A program made the translations under genes and the position numbers. Of a DNA stretch of 64,000 nt, positions 38,672 through 51,300 are shown piece by piece. Within the stretch, counting starts at the first letter, position 1; each line of letters starts with the position of its first letter. The notes beneath the pieces are model-generated. The model did no database searches. It had not been told where the DNA came from and saw only the letters and a list, made by a program, of their open reading frames with translations. The stretch is taken from positions 6,942,656 through 7,006,655 of the forward strand of contig OY848918.1 of assembly GCA_963693285.1 (NCBI GenBank), read 5' to 3'. This DNA is from Xestospongia muta. Taxonomy: Eukaryota > Porifera > Demospongiae > Haplosclerida > Petrosiidae.

Positions 38672-39029
38672 GAGTAAGTTATCAATGATCGGACACCACG
38701 TATATTCGGACACTAAATGTAGCTCTACGACTGAAGACTTTTCAGAGTAGTATTACAGTAATGTAGTGCTATTAGATGCGCTCGTTACGGAGTTATGATA
38801 CGGGAAACGCCTTTGACCGAAATTTCGAAAAATCGTTGAAAATCATGAATTTTCGTACACTGTCTATTTCTCCTCGCAAGCCTGACAGACAAGTTTATAA
38901 CAGTAGACTATGATGACATTAGGTAGTGGGCTATAACTATGTAGACAGCTGTAAGAAACAGAACTCTTTTATTCATGTATGCATGTACAACAACAATCAC
39001 TGTCACGTGCTGTTTATTCGGACACACCT
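38672..39029 (+). repeat. Left terminal inverted repeat
   Basis: Inverse copy of 44936-45292 with only a few differences, for example near 38900-38930. Contains subterminal CGGACAC motifs at both its ends. Confidence 0.9.
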
Positions 39030-39185
39030 CCCACTATTAGCAGTTATTCTACGTTTTTAAAAGAACAAAACTGAGTTGTAATTTATTCATTTTTCAACAA
39101 CAAAAATCATTAACTGTAAGCTACATAATTAGAAAACACCAAGTACGGGATGATTAAAAAATCATTGTTTTTAGATATATGTGAA

Positions 39186-42100
39186 TTATGTGCACGCTGC
39201 ACATAGAAAGAAATCAACAGCTTCTTCTAAGCCCACACAATATAAATGTACCCAACATCTACAATATTCACATTCAATCCATACTGGATTAACTTCATTT
39301 GATTCATCAATAATACAAACAGATGCAGCACAGTCCTTATCTTCTTCAAGTTCTGTTAATTATGCTTGAAACAAAATAAATTCCTAACATAACACTAACC
39401 ATCATCAATCATTGACACTTCATGACTTGGTGTTACAGTACAAGTAGTTCTTTCAGTGAACAAATGTCTTCCTGGTTCTGTAAATTATTTTAATTAAACA
39501 ATTATTAACAAAGTGACTAACGAAGGTCAGAGAGTGACTGTTGCTGCTTATCAGCCATCCTAGTCTTAGTACGAGTTGAAGCTTGTCCAGTCTTTGAGGA
39601 TCCTTCTGGTTCTGTAAATTATTTAAAATAAACATCAATAATTGAGGTAACTCACCAAGGTCAGAGAGTGATTGTTGCTGCTTATCAGCCATCCTAGTCT
39701 TAGTACGAGTTGAAGCTTGTCCAATCTTTGAGGATCCTTCTGGTTCTGTAAATTATTTAAAATAAACATCAATAATTGAGGTAACTCACCAAGGTCAGAG
39801 AGTGATTGTTGCTGCTTATCAGCCATCCTAGTCTTAGTACGAGTTGAAGCTTGTCCAATCTTTGAGGATCCTTCTGGTTCTGTAAATTATTTAAAATAAA
39901 CATCAATAATTGAGGTAACTCACCAAGGTCAGAGAGTGATTGTTGCTGCTTATCAGCCATCCTAGTCTTAGTACGAGCTGAAGCTTGTCCAGTCTTTGAG
40001 GATCCTTCTGGTTCAGTAAATTATTTAAAATAAACATCAATAATTGAGGTAACTCACCAAGGTCAGAGAGTGATTGTTGCTGCTTATCAGCCATCCTAGT
40101 CTTAGTACGAGTTGAAGCTTGTCTAGTCTTTGAGGATCCTTCTGGTTCTGTAAATTATTTAAAATAAACATCAATAATTGAGGTAACTCACCAAGGTCAG
40201 ATAGTGACTGTTGCTACTTATCAGCCATCCTAGTCTTAGTACAAGTTGAAGCTTGTCCAATCTTTGAGGATCCTTCTGGTTCTGTAAATTATTTAAAATA
40301 AACATCAATAATTGAGGTAACTCACCAAGGTCAGAGAGTGATTGTTGCTGCTTATCAGCCATCCTAGTCTTAGTACGAGTTGTAGCTTGTCCAGTCATTG
40401 AGGATCCTTCTGGTTCTGTAAATTATTTAAAATAAACATCAATAATTGAGGTAACTCACCAAGGTCAGAGAGTGACTGTTGCTGCTAATCAGCCATCCTA
40501 GTCTTAGTACGAGATAAGCTTGTCCAGTCTTTGAGGATCCTTCTGGTTCTGTAAATTATTTAAAATAAACATCAATAATTGAGGTAACTCACCGAGGTCA
40601 GAGAGTGATTGTTACTGCTTATCAGCCATCCTAGTCTTAGTATGAGTTGAAGCTTGTCCAGTCTTTGAGGATCCTTCTGGTTCTGTAAATTATTTAAAAT
40701 AAACATCAATAATTTAGGTAACTCACCAAGGTCAGAGAGTGACTGTTGCTGCTAATCAGCCATCCTAGTCTTAGTACGAGATAAGCTTGTCCAATCTTTG
40801 AGGATCCTTCTGGTTCTGTAAATTATTTAAAATAAACATCAATAATTGAGGTAACTCACCAAGGTCAGAGAGTGACTGTTGCTGCTTATCAGCCATCCTA
40901 GTCTTAGTACGAGTTGAAGCTTGTCCAGTCTTTAAGGATCCTTCTGGTTCTGTAAATTATTTAAAATAAACATCAATAATTGAGGTAACTCACCAAGGTC
41001 AGAGAGAGATTGTTGCTGCTTATCAGCCATCCTAGTCTTAGTACGAGAAAAGCTTGACCAGTCTTTGAGGATCCTTCTGGTTCTGTAAATTATTTAAAAT
41101 AAACATTAATAATTGAGGTAACTCACCAAGATCACATAGTGACTGTTGCTGCTTATCAGCCATCCTAGTCTTAGTACGAGATAAGCTTGACCAGTCTTTG
41201 AGGATCCTTCTGGTTCTGTAAATTATTTAAAATAAACATCAATAATTGAGGTAACTCACCAAGGTCAGAGAGTGATTGTTGCTGCTTATCAGCCATCCTA
41301 GTCTTAGTACGAGCTGAAGCTTGTCCAGTCATTGAGGATCCTTCTGGTTCTGTAAATTATTTAAAATAAACATCAATAATTGAGGTAACTCACCAAGGTC
41401 AGAGAGTGACTGTTGCTGCTTATCAACCATCCTAGTCTTAGTACGAGTTGAAGCTTGTCCAGTCATTGAGGATCCTTCTGGTTCTGTAAATTATTTAAAA
41501 TAAACATCAATAATTGAGGTAACTCACCAAGGTCAGAGAGTGATTGTTGCTGCTTATCAACCATCCTAGTCTTAGTACGAGTTGAAGCTTGTCCAGTCTT
41601 TGAGGATCCTTCTGGTTCTGTAAATTATTTAAAATAAACATCAATAATTGAGGTAACTCACCAAGGTCAGAGAGTGATTGTTGCTGCTTATCAGCCATCC
41701 TAGTCTTAGTACGAGTTGAAGCTTGTCCAGTCTTTGAGGATCCTTCTGGTTCTGTAAATTATTTAAAATAAACATCAATAATTGAGGTAACTCACCAAGG
41801 TCAGAGAGTGATTGTTGCTACTTATCAGCCATCCTAGTCTTAGTACGAGTTGAAGCTTGTCCAGTCATTGAGGATCCTTCTGGTTCTGTAAATTATTTAA
41901 AATAAACATCAATAATTGAGGTAACTCACCAAGGTCAGAGAGTGATTGTTGCTACTTATCAGCCATCCTAGTCTTAGTACGAGTTGAAGCTTGTCCAGTC
42001 ATTGAGGATCCTTTTGGTTCTGTAAATTATTTAAAATAAACATCAATAATTGAGGTAACTCACCAAGGTCAGAGAGTGACTGTTGCTGCTTATCAGCCAT

Positions 42101-44226
42101 CCTACTCTTAGTACGAGTTGAAGCTTGTCCAGTCTTTGAGGATCCTTCTGGTTCTGTAAATTATTTAAAATAAACATCAATAATTGAGGTAACTCACCAA
42201 GGTCAGAGAGTGATTGTTGCTGCTTATCAGCCATCCTAGTCTTAGTACGAGTTGAAGCTTGTCCAATCTTTAAGGATCTTTCTGGTTCTGTAAATTATTT
42301 AAAATAAACATCAATAACTGAGGTAATTCACCAAGGTCAGAGAGTGATTGTTGCTGCTTATCAGCCATCCTAGTCTTAGTACGAGTTGAAGCTTGTCCAA
42401 TCTTTAAGGATCTTTCTGGTTCTGTAAATTATTTAAAATAAACATCAATAATTGAGGTAACTCACCAAGGTCAGATAGTGACTGTTGCTGCTTATCAGCC
42501 ATCCTAGTCATAGTAAGAGTTGAAGCTTGTCCAGTCTTTGAGGATCCTTCTGGTTCTGTAAATTATTTAAAATAAACATCAATAATTGAGGTAACTCACC
42601 AAGGTCAGAGAGTGATTGTTGCTGCTTATCAGCCATCCTAGTCATAGTACGAGTTGAATCTTGTCCAGTCTTTGAGGATCCTTCTGGTTCTGTAAATTAT
42701 TTAAAATAAACATCAATAATTGAGGTAACTCACCAAGGTCAGAGAGTGATTGTTGCTACTTATCAGCCATCCTAGTCTTAGTACGAGTTGAAGCTTGTCC
42801 AGTCATTGAGGATCCTTTTGGTTCTGTAAATTATTTAAAATAAACATCAATAATTGAGGTAACTCACCAAGGTCAGAGAGTGACTGTTGCTGCTTATCAG
42901 CCATCCTACTCTTAGTACGAGTTGAAGCTTGTCCAGTCTTTGAGGATCCTTCTGGTTCTGTAAATTATTTAAAATAAACATCAATAATTGAGGTAACTCA
43001 CCAAGGTCAGAGAGTGATTGTTGCTGCTTATCAGCCATCCTAGTCTTAGTACGAGTTGAAGCTTGTCCAATCTTTAAGGACCTTTCTGGTTCTGTAAATT
43101 ATTTAAAATAAACATCAATAACTGAGGTAATTCACCAAGGTCAGAGAGTGATTGTTGCTGCTTATCAGCCATCCTAGTCTTAGTACGAGTTGAAGCTTGT
43201 CCAATCTTTAAGGATCTTTCTGGTTCTGTAAATTATTTAAAATAAACATCAATAATTGAGGTAACTCACCAAGGTCAGATAGTGACTGTTGCTGCTTATC
43301 AGCCATCCTAGTCATAGTAAGAGTTGAAGCTTGTCCAGTCTTTGAGGATCCTTCTGGTTCTGTAAATTATTTAAAATAAACATCAATAATTGAGGTAACT
43401 CACCAAGGTCAGAGAGTGATTGTTGCTGCTTATCAGCCATCCTAGTCATAGTACGAGTTGAATCTTGTCCAGTCTTTGAGGATCCTTCTGGTTCTGTAAA
43501 TTATTTAAAATAAACATCAATAATTGAGGTAACTCACCAAGGTCAGATAGTGACTGTTGCTGCTTATCAGCCATCCTAGTCTTAGTAAGAGTTGAAGCTT
43601 GTCCAGTCTTTGAGGATCCTTTTGGTTCTGTAAATTATTTAAAATAAACATCAATAATTGAGGTAACTCACCAAGGTCAGATAGTGACTGTTGCTACTTA
43701 TCAGCCATCCTAGTCATAGTAAGAGTTGAAGCTTGTCCAGTCTTTGAGGATCCTTTTGGTTCTGTAAATTATTTAAAATAAACATCAATAATTGAGGTAA
43801 CTCACCAAGGTCAGAGAGTGATTGTTGCTGCTTATCAGCCATCCTAGTCATAGTACGAGTTGAAGCTTGCCCAGTCTTTGAGGATCCTTCTGGTTCTGTA
43901 AATTATTTAAAATAAACATCAATAATTGAGGTAACTCACCAAGGTCAGAGAGAGATTGTTGCTGCTTATCAGCCATCCTAGTCTTAGTACGAGTTGAAGC
44001 TTGCCCAGTCTTTGAAGATCCTTCTGGTTCTGTAAATTATTTAAAATAAACATCAATAATTGAGGTAACTCACCAAGGTCAGAGAGTGATTGTTGCTGCT
44101 TATCAGCCATCCTAGTCTTAGTACGAGTTGAAGCTTGTCCAGTCTTTGAGGATCCTTCTGGTTCTGTAAATTATTTAAATAAATATTAATAATTAAGGTA
44201 ACTCACCAAGGTCAGAGAGTGACTGT
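39186..44226 (-). CDS. PHD-finger protein gene with a massively repeated 90-nt exon
   Basis: The terminal exon 39352-39186 encodes a PHD-like zinc finger: WIECEYCRCWVHLYCVG then FLCAACT and stop, matching C-x2-C, W-x-H-x2-C, C-x2-C. The exon before it (39477-39400, 26 codons) and the next one (39611-39522, 30 codons) join in phase 1. Upstream lie about 34 more 134-bp units, each a 90-nt exon plus a 44-nt intron (GTGAGT...TTACAG), also phase 1-1. Each exon encodes 30 aa starting EPEGSSKTGQ and ending QQQSLSDL. Most units are open, but several have a stop or a one-base deletion, and the right-most unit near 44220 is degenerate, so no start exon is identified. PHD fingers occur at the C-terminus of some DNA-transposon proteins and in chromatin readers. 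Whether a long repeat protein is made, or defective units are skipped in splicing, is unknown. Confidence 0.6.
39472..44226. repeat. 134-bp tandem array, about 35 units
   Basis: Near-identical head-to-tail units with period 134 bp; a few are 133 bp. Plus-strand landmark GGTTCTGTAAATTATTTAAA recurs once per unit. Includes a higher-order duplication of six units (about 42001-42804 and 42805-43608), marked by TCCTTTTGGTTCTG and CCTACTCTTAG variants. Confidence 0.95.
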
Positions 44227-44935
44227 GCTTATCAGTCACTTGAGTTTTTGTAGTTTAGCCTTGACCTTTTTTGAACAGCTTCTAATTTAATATAAAGAAT
44301 TATTACATTGTAAATCTTTATCAAATAAATTGACAATGAGCCATTTCACATACAACAATTAATATTCTCTTAAATGACAGAATAATGGTCACATACAGTT
44401 AGGTTTCTGCCTATAGCTTTAGCAGAAAGTAAATACTTATGAATTAAATTAAAACTGATTCCTAACATTAACTATATGCAACCAAGTACTTTATGCCAGA
44501 TATACAGTTGGTACTAATAGCACTGAGGTGGGTGATAATTGTCTTGTATAACCGCTAATAATATTCATATCTATATAGGGGGGCTGCTGATCATAGTGCA
44601 AGATCATAAAAATTCGAACAAATTACTTGAGACTTTAAGGAATATAGTATTAAACATGATTATATAGCTGTTGTAAAAAAAGTTTTACTATAAACAATTC
44701 ACCACTCTACACTCACCTGTTTAAACACTCAGTACTCCTATTAGTAAGTTTCAGACTCGATAATACTGATGACGACTAGCAATTCTACTAGTAACACAAG
44801 AAGTTTATCAACAAGCCACTTAGCTATGTATTAACACTTACCTATAACAAAAGATCAAACAGCTGAGCAAAGAAAGATGCTCGGGTCACAGGCTGCCAAA
44901 ACTTACAACACGTGCAAAAGATGAAAAGCCGAAAA

Positions 44936-45292
44936 GGTGTGTCCGAATAAACAGCACGTGACAGTGATTGTTGTTGTACATGCATACATGAATAAAAGAG
45001 TTCTGTTTCTTACAGCTGTCTACGTAGTTATAGCCCACTACCTAGTGTCCTCATAGGGTACTGTTATTAACTTGTCTGTCAGGCTTGCGAGGAGAAATAG
45101 ACAGTGTACGAAAATTCATGATTTTCAACGATTTTTCGAAATTTCGGTCAAAGGCGTTTCCCGTATCATAACTCCGTAACGAGCGCATCTAATAGCACTA
45201 CATTACTGTAATACTACTCTGAAAAGTCTTCAGTCGTAGAGCTACATTTAGTGTCTGAATATACGTGGTGTCCGATCATTGATAACTTACTC
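44936..45292 (-). repeat. Right terminal inverted repeat
   Basis: Inverse copy of 38672-39029. The 700 bp between the array and this arm holds no transposase frame; on the minus strand it looks like untranslated leader with possible splice donors. Confidence 0.9.
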
Positions 45293-46305
45293 TAATCCGT
45301 TTCAATTATCTGTGAACACACTTATCTCTGACTTCATATCTTCCAAAACTTCGTTCAATCAATGTGACTTTGTTGTTTTAGGATCAATAGGTGTTGACGT
45401 TTCATTTGAAGACAATCATTTTTCATTGCCTCTCGCTATCGTTCAAGGTAGCGGTCCAAGTTTGTTAGGGCGAAACTGGTTACAGCAAATACGACTAAAT
45501 TGGTCTGAAATCCATTCAGTGAGGCCGAATACTCCACCGGAGAAATTGTTAGATAAATATGCAAATCTCTTCCGACCGACGTTAGGTTGTTTAAAACATC
45601 TTACTGATCAGCTATTTGTAAATCCAATTTTCAAACCACGATTTTTCAAGCCACGCCCTGTGCCGTACCTACTTAAAGAAAAAGTTGAAAAAGAACTGAA
45701 ACGTCTCCAAAATTAAATATCCTCACTCCAGTCAATTCTTCTGAATGGGGAGCACCCATTGTTCCTGTCCTTAAATCTGATGGCACATTACATTCATTAC
45801 AAAGTAACAGTTATCCAAATGCTTCAACCATGCAGATTCGTACCCACTTCCAAGAGTGGAAGACCTTTTTGCAGCTCTTTCAGGAGGTACTATTTTTCAA
45901 AACTCGACCTCAGTCATGCTTATCAACAAATTCAGTTGATGACAGTTCCAAGAAATTTACAACTATTTCCACACACCAAGGATTATTTCAGTATGCATAT
46001 GAAAGATTACCTTTCGAAATAAAAACAGCATCTGCACTATTTCAAGGACCATGGAAATGCTCCTCAGTGATTTACCAAATGTTTTTGTTTGTATTGATGA
46101 CATCCTCATCACAGGAACTGATGAAAAAAATTATTTGTACAATTTTGAACATGTTTTAGAAAAATTAGAGAAAGCAGGACTAACACTAAAAGAACCAAAG
46201 TGCATTTTACAGCTATCTCAGTTGAATACTTGGGACACATCATTGACAAACATGGCCTACATCCATCTCCGTCCAAAGTACAAGCAATTAAGCAAGTCCC
46301 ACAAT
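45293..46305 (+). pseudogene. Gypsy element 2, protease/reverse transcriptase fragment right of the insertion
   Basis: Continues the protease frame (GPSLLGRNWL), then the start of RT (FFKPRPVPY), after which the frame breaks repeatedly: SEWGAPIVPV, LDLSHAYQQIQL and VCIDDILITGT are in different frames. The catalytic box reads C-I-D-D rather than Y-x-D-D. It ends at a TC-rich microsatellite (about 46303-46342) at the edge of the segmental duplication. RNase H and integrase are missing. Confidence 0.85.
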
Positions 46306-46495
46306 GTCTCTCTCTCTCTTTCTCTCACTCTCTCTCTCTCTGAACAGTTTTTGAACAGTTTGTTGAAAAATTAATGTATAATCGTTACTTCTAATTTTTG
46401 TTATTTGAATTTATTGATTTGTTAATTCTTCTATTGAAAACACTATGTTTTGTTTTATTGAAAACAGGACAAACCATAGGACACAGCATATACAT

Positions 46496-46588
46496 GTATG
46501 TTTATTGAATACATAGAGCTCACTGTATGTTTATTGAATACATAGAGCTCACTGTATGTTTATTGAATACATAGAACTCACTATTCAC
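46496..46588. repeat. 31-bp tandem triplication
   Basis: Three copies of TGTATGTTTATTGAATACAT plus AGAGCTCAC; the matching site near 14030 in the other duplicate has one copy, so it expanded after the segmental duplication. Confidence 0.85.
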
Positions 46589-46979
46589 CCATTGACATTT
46601 TTAAATATTTCTCAACATTGATGTATTAGTATTGTATCTACTGCAAAGAATGTGGTAGTATATCTAACTTACATTTAATGTGCCAGTCTATAACAGCAAT
46701 CACATATAAGACATAGTTTACAAATGATGAGATATTAGTAAAGTAGTGTAGAGATATTACCTAAAATATCAATGATTTTCTTAAAACTCTTCAATTGGTC
46801 CCTGTCAATTACACACTTCAAATAATTTTGAGGTCATATGGAATATTATGTGCTTTTTAAAAAATTATGAAGGAGTTTTCTTGATGGACAATTATCAGAG
46901 AAGATGGTAGAAAAGTACAAAGAAACCCAAATAGGAGCGTGTTAAGAACATGCAGAAATCTAAATTCTCAGTATTAATT

Positions 46980-47600
46980 AATTTACACATATTATTAACT
47001 TTCTCTACAAATGAATAAGGAATATAACATAAATTCTTTGTTACATATGTTCCTAATTTGTCACGAGATAGTTATCACATCTACCTATTCGACTGGGAAT
47101 ATTTCACAATAAATTAACTGACTGGTAAGTAACTCTGTTATTGGAGAGGTTTGTTATAGCACCAGATGTACATGTAGTTGGTATATATATCAAAAAATAT
47201 TGTGAAAATAAAATTGCTATTTTAACAATCAATTAGTAGCTTGCATGGTTGAATTAATTCATGTGAATTACTCACTGTATAATTTGTTGCAATGTAATAG
47301 TACAATACACTGACACATTGTATTAAATTGTACAGTGACTAATTTATATTAAGTTGTATTTCATAGTAATCCACTTCATGTATAAACAAATTGGTTGGTT
47401 AAAGTGACATAACTATTATTTTTACAGTAATGGTCATAATCTAAACTATTGTATATCAACAGTGTAAACATCTTTGAATTTGCAACATTGTTTTTACAAA
47501 TCATCACTTTGTCAGCCACTAATGAATGACATGAGAAGTCAGTGTAGTATTAGCTAAGCCTCCATTAAAGGCAGAAATGTACTCAAAAATCAAATTATAT
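46980..47600 (-). pseudogene. Relic receptor copy: degenerate FN3 and Ig exons
   Basis: Counterpart of 14490-15085: an FN3-like start near 47090-47150 and an Ig-like end near 47450-47580 on the minus strand, both beyond coding repair. They predate the segmental duplication. Confidence 0.5.
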
Positions 47601-48367
47601 ATTAATTGCACCTCAATCACTCAATGTACTACCAGGTCCATTAACTCAATCCTATGTTATTGTTAATAATCCATTCTTAAGCACCATTTCTCGATGAATC
47701 TTGTTGGAAATATCACATTATATAGTGCTTTGTTATCTATGAATAACCTAGAGAGGAAGTTGTTCAAGTGTAACAATGTTATTGTAAAATTTGAACAGCC
47801 AGAAGTAGAGTTGTTACAATTTTCAGTTGACCATGACTATTTGTGTCTGTCAGTTAGTCAGTGACATGTGTGCTTGTAGCAAGAATCATTTGTAATCATT
47901 ACGTAAAATTATCATTGTGTGAACATCAGGCTACAAGTAATAACATATATATATGTATGTATGTACAAGTAGTAAAATCAATATAATTATACTTGGTACC
48001 TCTGAAATGATTAGTACCAATTAATACTGTTTTGGTTTGTAAGAGTATTTGTGTCATGTTGTACAAGATAGATTTTACCACCCACCATGCAGTTATTAAT
48101 TATGTTGATGATTTTAACTTATTAATTGCTTTACTATATGAGTTAATTTATGCATAATTGAGTGAAAACAACAAAGAACAGCGTTTACATGCATTGGTCA
48201 TTTATTCAGTGAAGGTATCAGTGTGAGCACTTACTGAACCTAACAATCATATAACGGATGATCATGTATTACAACACTGAGGATTCTATTTTATAATGTA
48301 AACAACAACACACGAGTTTGTTATCACACAAAGTAGTATATTGTATTTCAAAATAGGGAAAGATTAT

Positions 48368-51300
48368 TTAAATGACAATATTGTCATACACAACTGTTGC
48401 ACTGGGTATATTCCCACTAGTATCAATGGACACACGACCATAAGCCATATTATCTTTCATCTCAAGTGATGACACACCACTAGTAAATACTGGAGTGTCA
48501 TATATGACAGGAGGATCAGTAGTTGAGGGAGAGTTACCACATTTAGACTTGATACAACAGTAGTATGTGATTATAAATGTTATCACAGTTGTTACTATAG
48601 CTGTCACTATAGCAGTGATAGAAACACTGACACTTACTGCTATTACATAACTTGATACATCTATAATGCACAATGAAACGAGTTAACTAACAAAATAATT
48701 ATAAATAACTTACAAGTCAGTTGAGGGGTATTTGTCACATTAATGATTTGAGTTGTGGTAGGAAACATTCCTATGTTATAGAGTGAAAAATTAGAGAAAG
48801 AGCAATTTAATTCACATACCACTATTGTTTGTATTGAAAGTTTTGTTCACTTCTACAATGATAAGTTCTTTTCCATCATACATTGAAATGTTATAAAGGT
48901 ATTCAGAGCCTGGATCTAAATTTTTAAGAAAAAAGAGTTTTCCACTAACATCTTCATTCAAAGAATAACTACTACTACTACTATTATTCTGAGGTAGAGA
49001 TAATATTGATGTTTTGTAGTATGATATTATCACTTGTACTCTATCAATACATGGACTGTTCCATGTTATCTTGATTCTTAATAGTACATATGTCTCTCCT
49101 GTCAGGATGATGTCTGATGTTATTGACATGAAGTTTTCTATGTATCATAATAGACAGTTTATAGTTTATAAAACATTAAACTCACTGATCACTATATTGG
49201 AACCAATACTTGATCCAAGTATGTTATTAGCTGTGATGTTAATAGAATATTGTGTGTTATTAAAAGTTTGAATTCTATAAGGAGAGTCACTGGAGGTACA
49301 GTTGTTAGGGAAGAAGGTATAGATAATAGATCCATTAATATTAACAGTGTAGTTAGTCACTGGTGGAGTATTAGCATCAACTGCATTTGAACACTAAGTT
49401 GTGATCATAATATTACAAGGATAGATCACCTCATAAATCTTACATTCCAGTAAATATTAAGTGAGCTGTTTCCATTACTTATAGTAAAGCAAGTTTCTAT
49501 ACCTTGAATGAACATAGGAACTATATCAAAAGTAAAAATACACATGACTAAATACATTTGATAGCATATACCTTCTCCAGGTAAAGTAACAGTAACTAAA
49601 TTACTCTCCTTTCCTACTCCAATACAGTTACTACCTCTCACAGTCAATATATAAATATAACCAAACATTAGTCCAGTGACAGTGCAACTAGTACTATTGT
49701 CTGTAATAGAAATGTTCCATGGATCACTACCATCTAATGGAGTCACAGTAATGATATAGTTCTCTATATTACATTCTCCTGTGTCAATGGGAGTATTCCA
49801 TGATAAATCTACTGATTGATAAGTGACAGCGACAATAGTAAGGTTTAATGGAGTAAAGAGTGTAGCTGTAAAGTAAATGAATATGATTTACAAAAGTTAC
49901 AAAAACAAACCTGCATCAGGTAGAGTGACATTGATGGAATTACTTTCCCTTCCTAATCCTATACAGTTGTTACCTCTTACGATAAAGTTATAACTCTGAC
50001 TAAACATTAGTGCAGTGACTGTGTAAGTAGTAGTATTGTCTGTAGTAGTGATGTTCCATGGATCATTACCATCTAATGGAGTCACAGTGATGATATAGTT
50101 CTTTATATTACATTCTCCTGTGTCAATGGGAGTATTCCATGATAAATCTACTGACTGATAAGTGACAGTGACAATAGTAAGGTTTAATGGAGTAGAGAGT
50201 ATAGCTATAAAGTAAATTAATATGATTTACAAAAGTCATGACAACAAACCTGTATCAGGTAGAGTGATGTTGATGGAATTACTTTCCCTTCCTAATCCTA
50301 AACAGCTGTTACCTCTTATGATAAAGTTATAACTCTGACTAAACATTAGTGCAGTGACTGTGTAAGTAGTAGTATTGTCTGTAGTAGTAATGTTCCATGG
50401 ATCATTACCATCTAATGGAGTCACAGTGATGATATAGTTCTTTATATTACATTCTCCCGTGTCAATGGGAGTATTCCATGATAAATCTACTGACTGATAA
50501 GTGACAGCGACAATAGTAAGGTTTAATGGAGTAGAGAGTATAGCTATAAAGTAAATTAATATGATATACAAAAGTCACAACAACAAACCTGCATCAGGTA
50601 GAGTGATGTTGATGGAATTACTTTCCCTTCCTAATCCTAAACAGCTGTTACCTCTTATGATAAAGTTATAACTCTGACCAAACATTAGTGCAGTGACTGT
50701 GTAAGTAGTAGTATTGTCTGTAGTAGTAATGTTCCATGAATCATTACCTTCTAATGGAGTCACAGTGATGATATAGTTCTTTATATTACATTCTCCTGTG
50801 TCAATGGGAGTATTCCATGATAAATCTACTGACTGATAAGTGACAGTGACAATAGTAAGGTTTAATGGAGTAGAGAGTATAGCTATAAAGTAAATTAATA
50901 TGATTACAAAAGTCACAACAACAAACCTGTATCAGGTAGAGTGACATTGATGGAATTACTTTCCCTTCCTAATCCCAGACAGTTGTTACCTCTTATGATA
51001 AAGTTATAACTCTGACTAAACATTAGACCAGTGATAGTATAACTAGTACTATTGTCTGTAATAGTAATATTCCATGGAACACTACCATCTAATGGAGTCA
51101 CAGTGATAATATAGTTCACTATATGATATCCTCCTGTGTCATTGGGAGTACTCCATGATAAACTCACTGACTGGTAAGTGACACTGGTATAGGTGAGGAT
51201 TCTTGGAGCACTGGGTATTGCTATAAAAAAATAATTAAATTACTCTCAAAGTGAAAAGAACATACCTATTGTATATGTAGTAACAGTGACTGTATTACTC

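Larger units (their letters stand above)
38672..45292. mobile_element. 6.6-kb DNA transposon with about 358-bp terminal inverted repeats and TA target duplication
   Basis: Left arm 38672-39029 and right arm 44936-45292 are near-identical inverse copies. Outer ends read GAGTAAGTTATCAATGATCG and both are flanked by TA (38670-38671 and 45293-45294). TA target duplication fits the Tc1/mariner/pogo superfamily. No DDE transposase is visible. The interior holds the exon array and the PHD-type terminal exon on the minus strand plus possible 5' untranslated exons (donor GTAAGT near 44845, donor GTGAGT near 44717). The high arm identity suggests a fairly recent insertion. Confidence 0.88.

Noticed and set aside
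39453..44110. Nine minus-strand frames of 63-79 aa starting MADKQQQ
   Set aside because: They read through the 44-nt introns of the array. The meaningful frame is the spliced 30-aa unit; the part after SLSDLG is intron and out-of-phase exon.
39472..44226. Possible CRISPR-like array
   Set aside because: The whole 134-bp unit repeats without unique spacers, the DNA is from an animal, and splice signals explain the unit.
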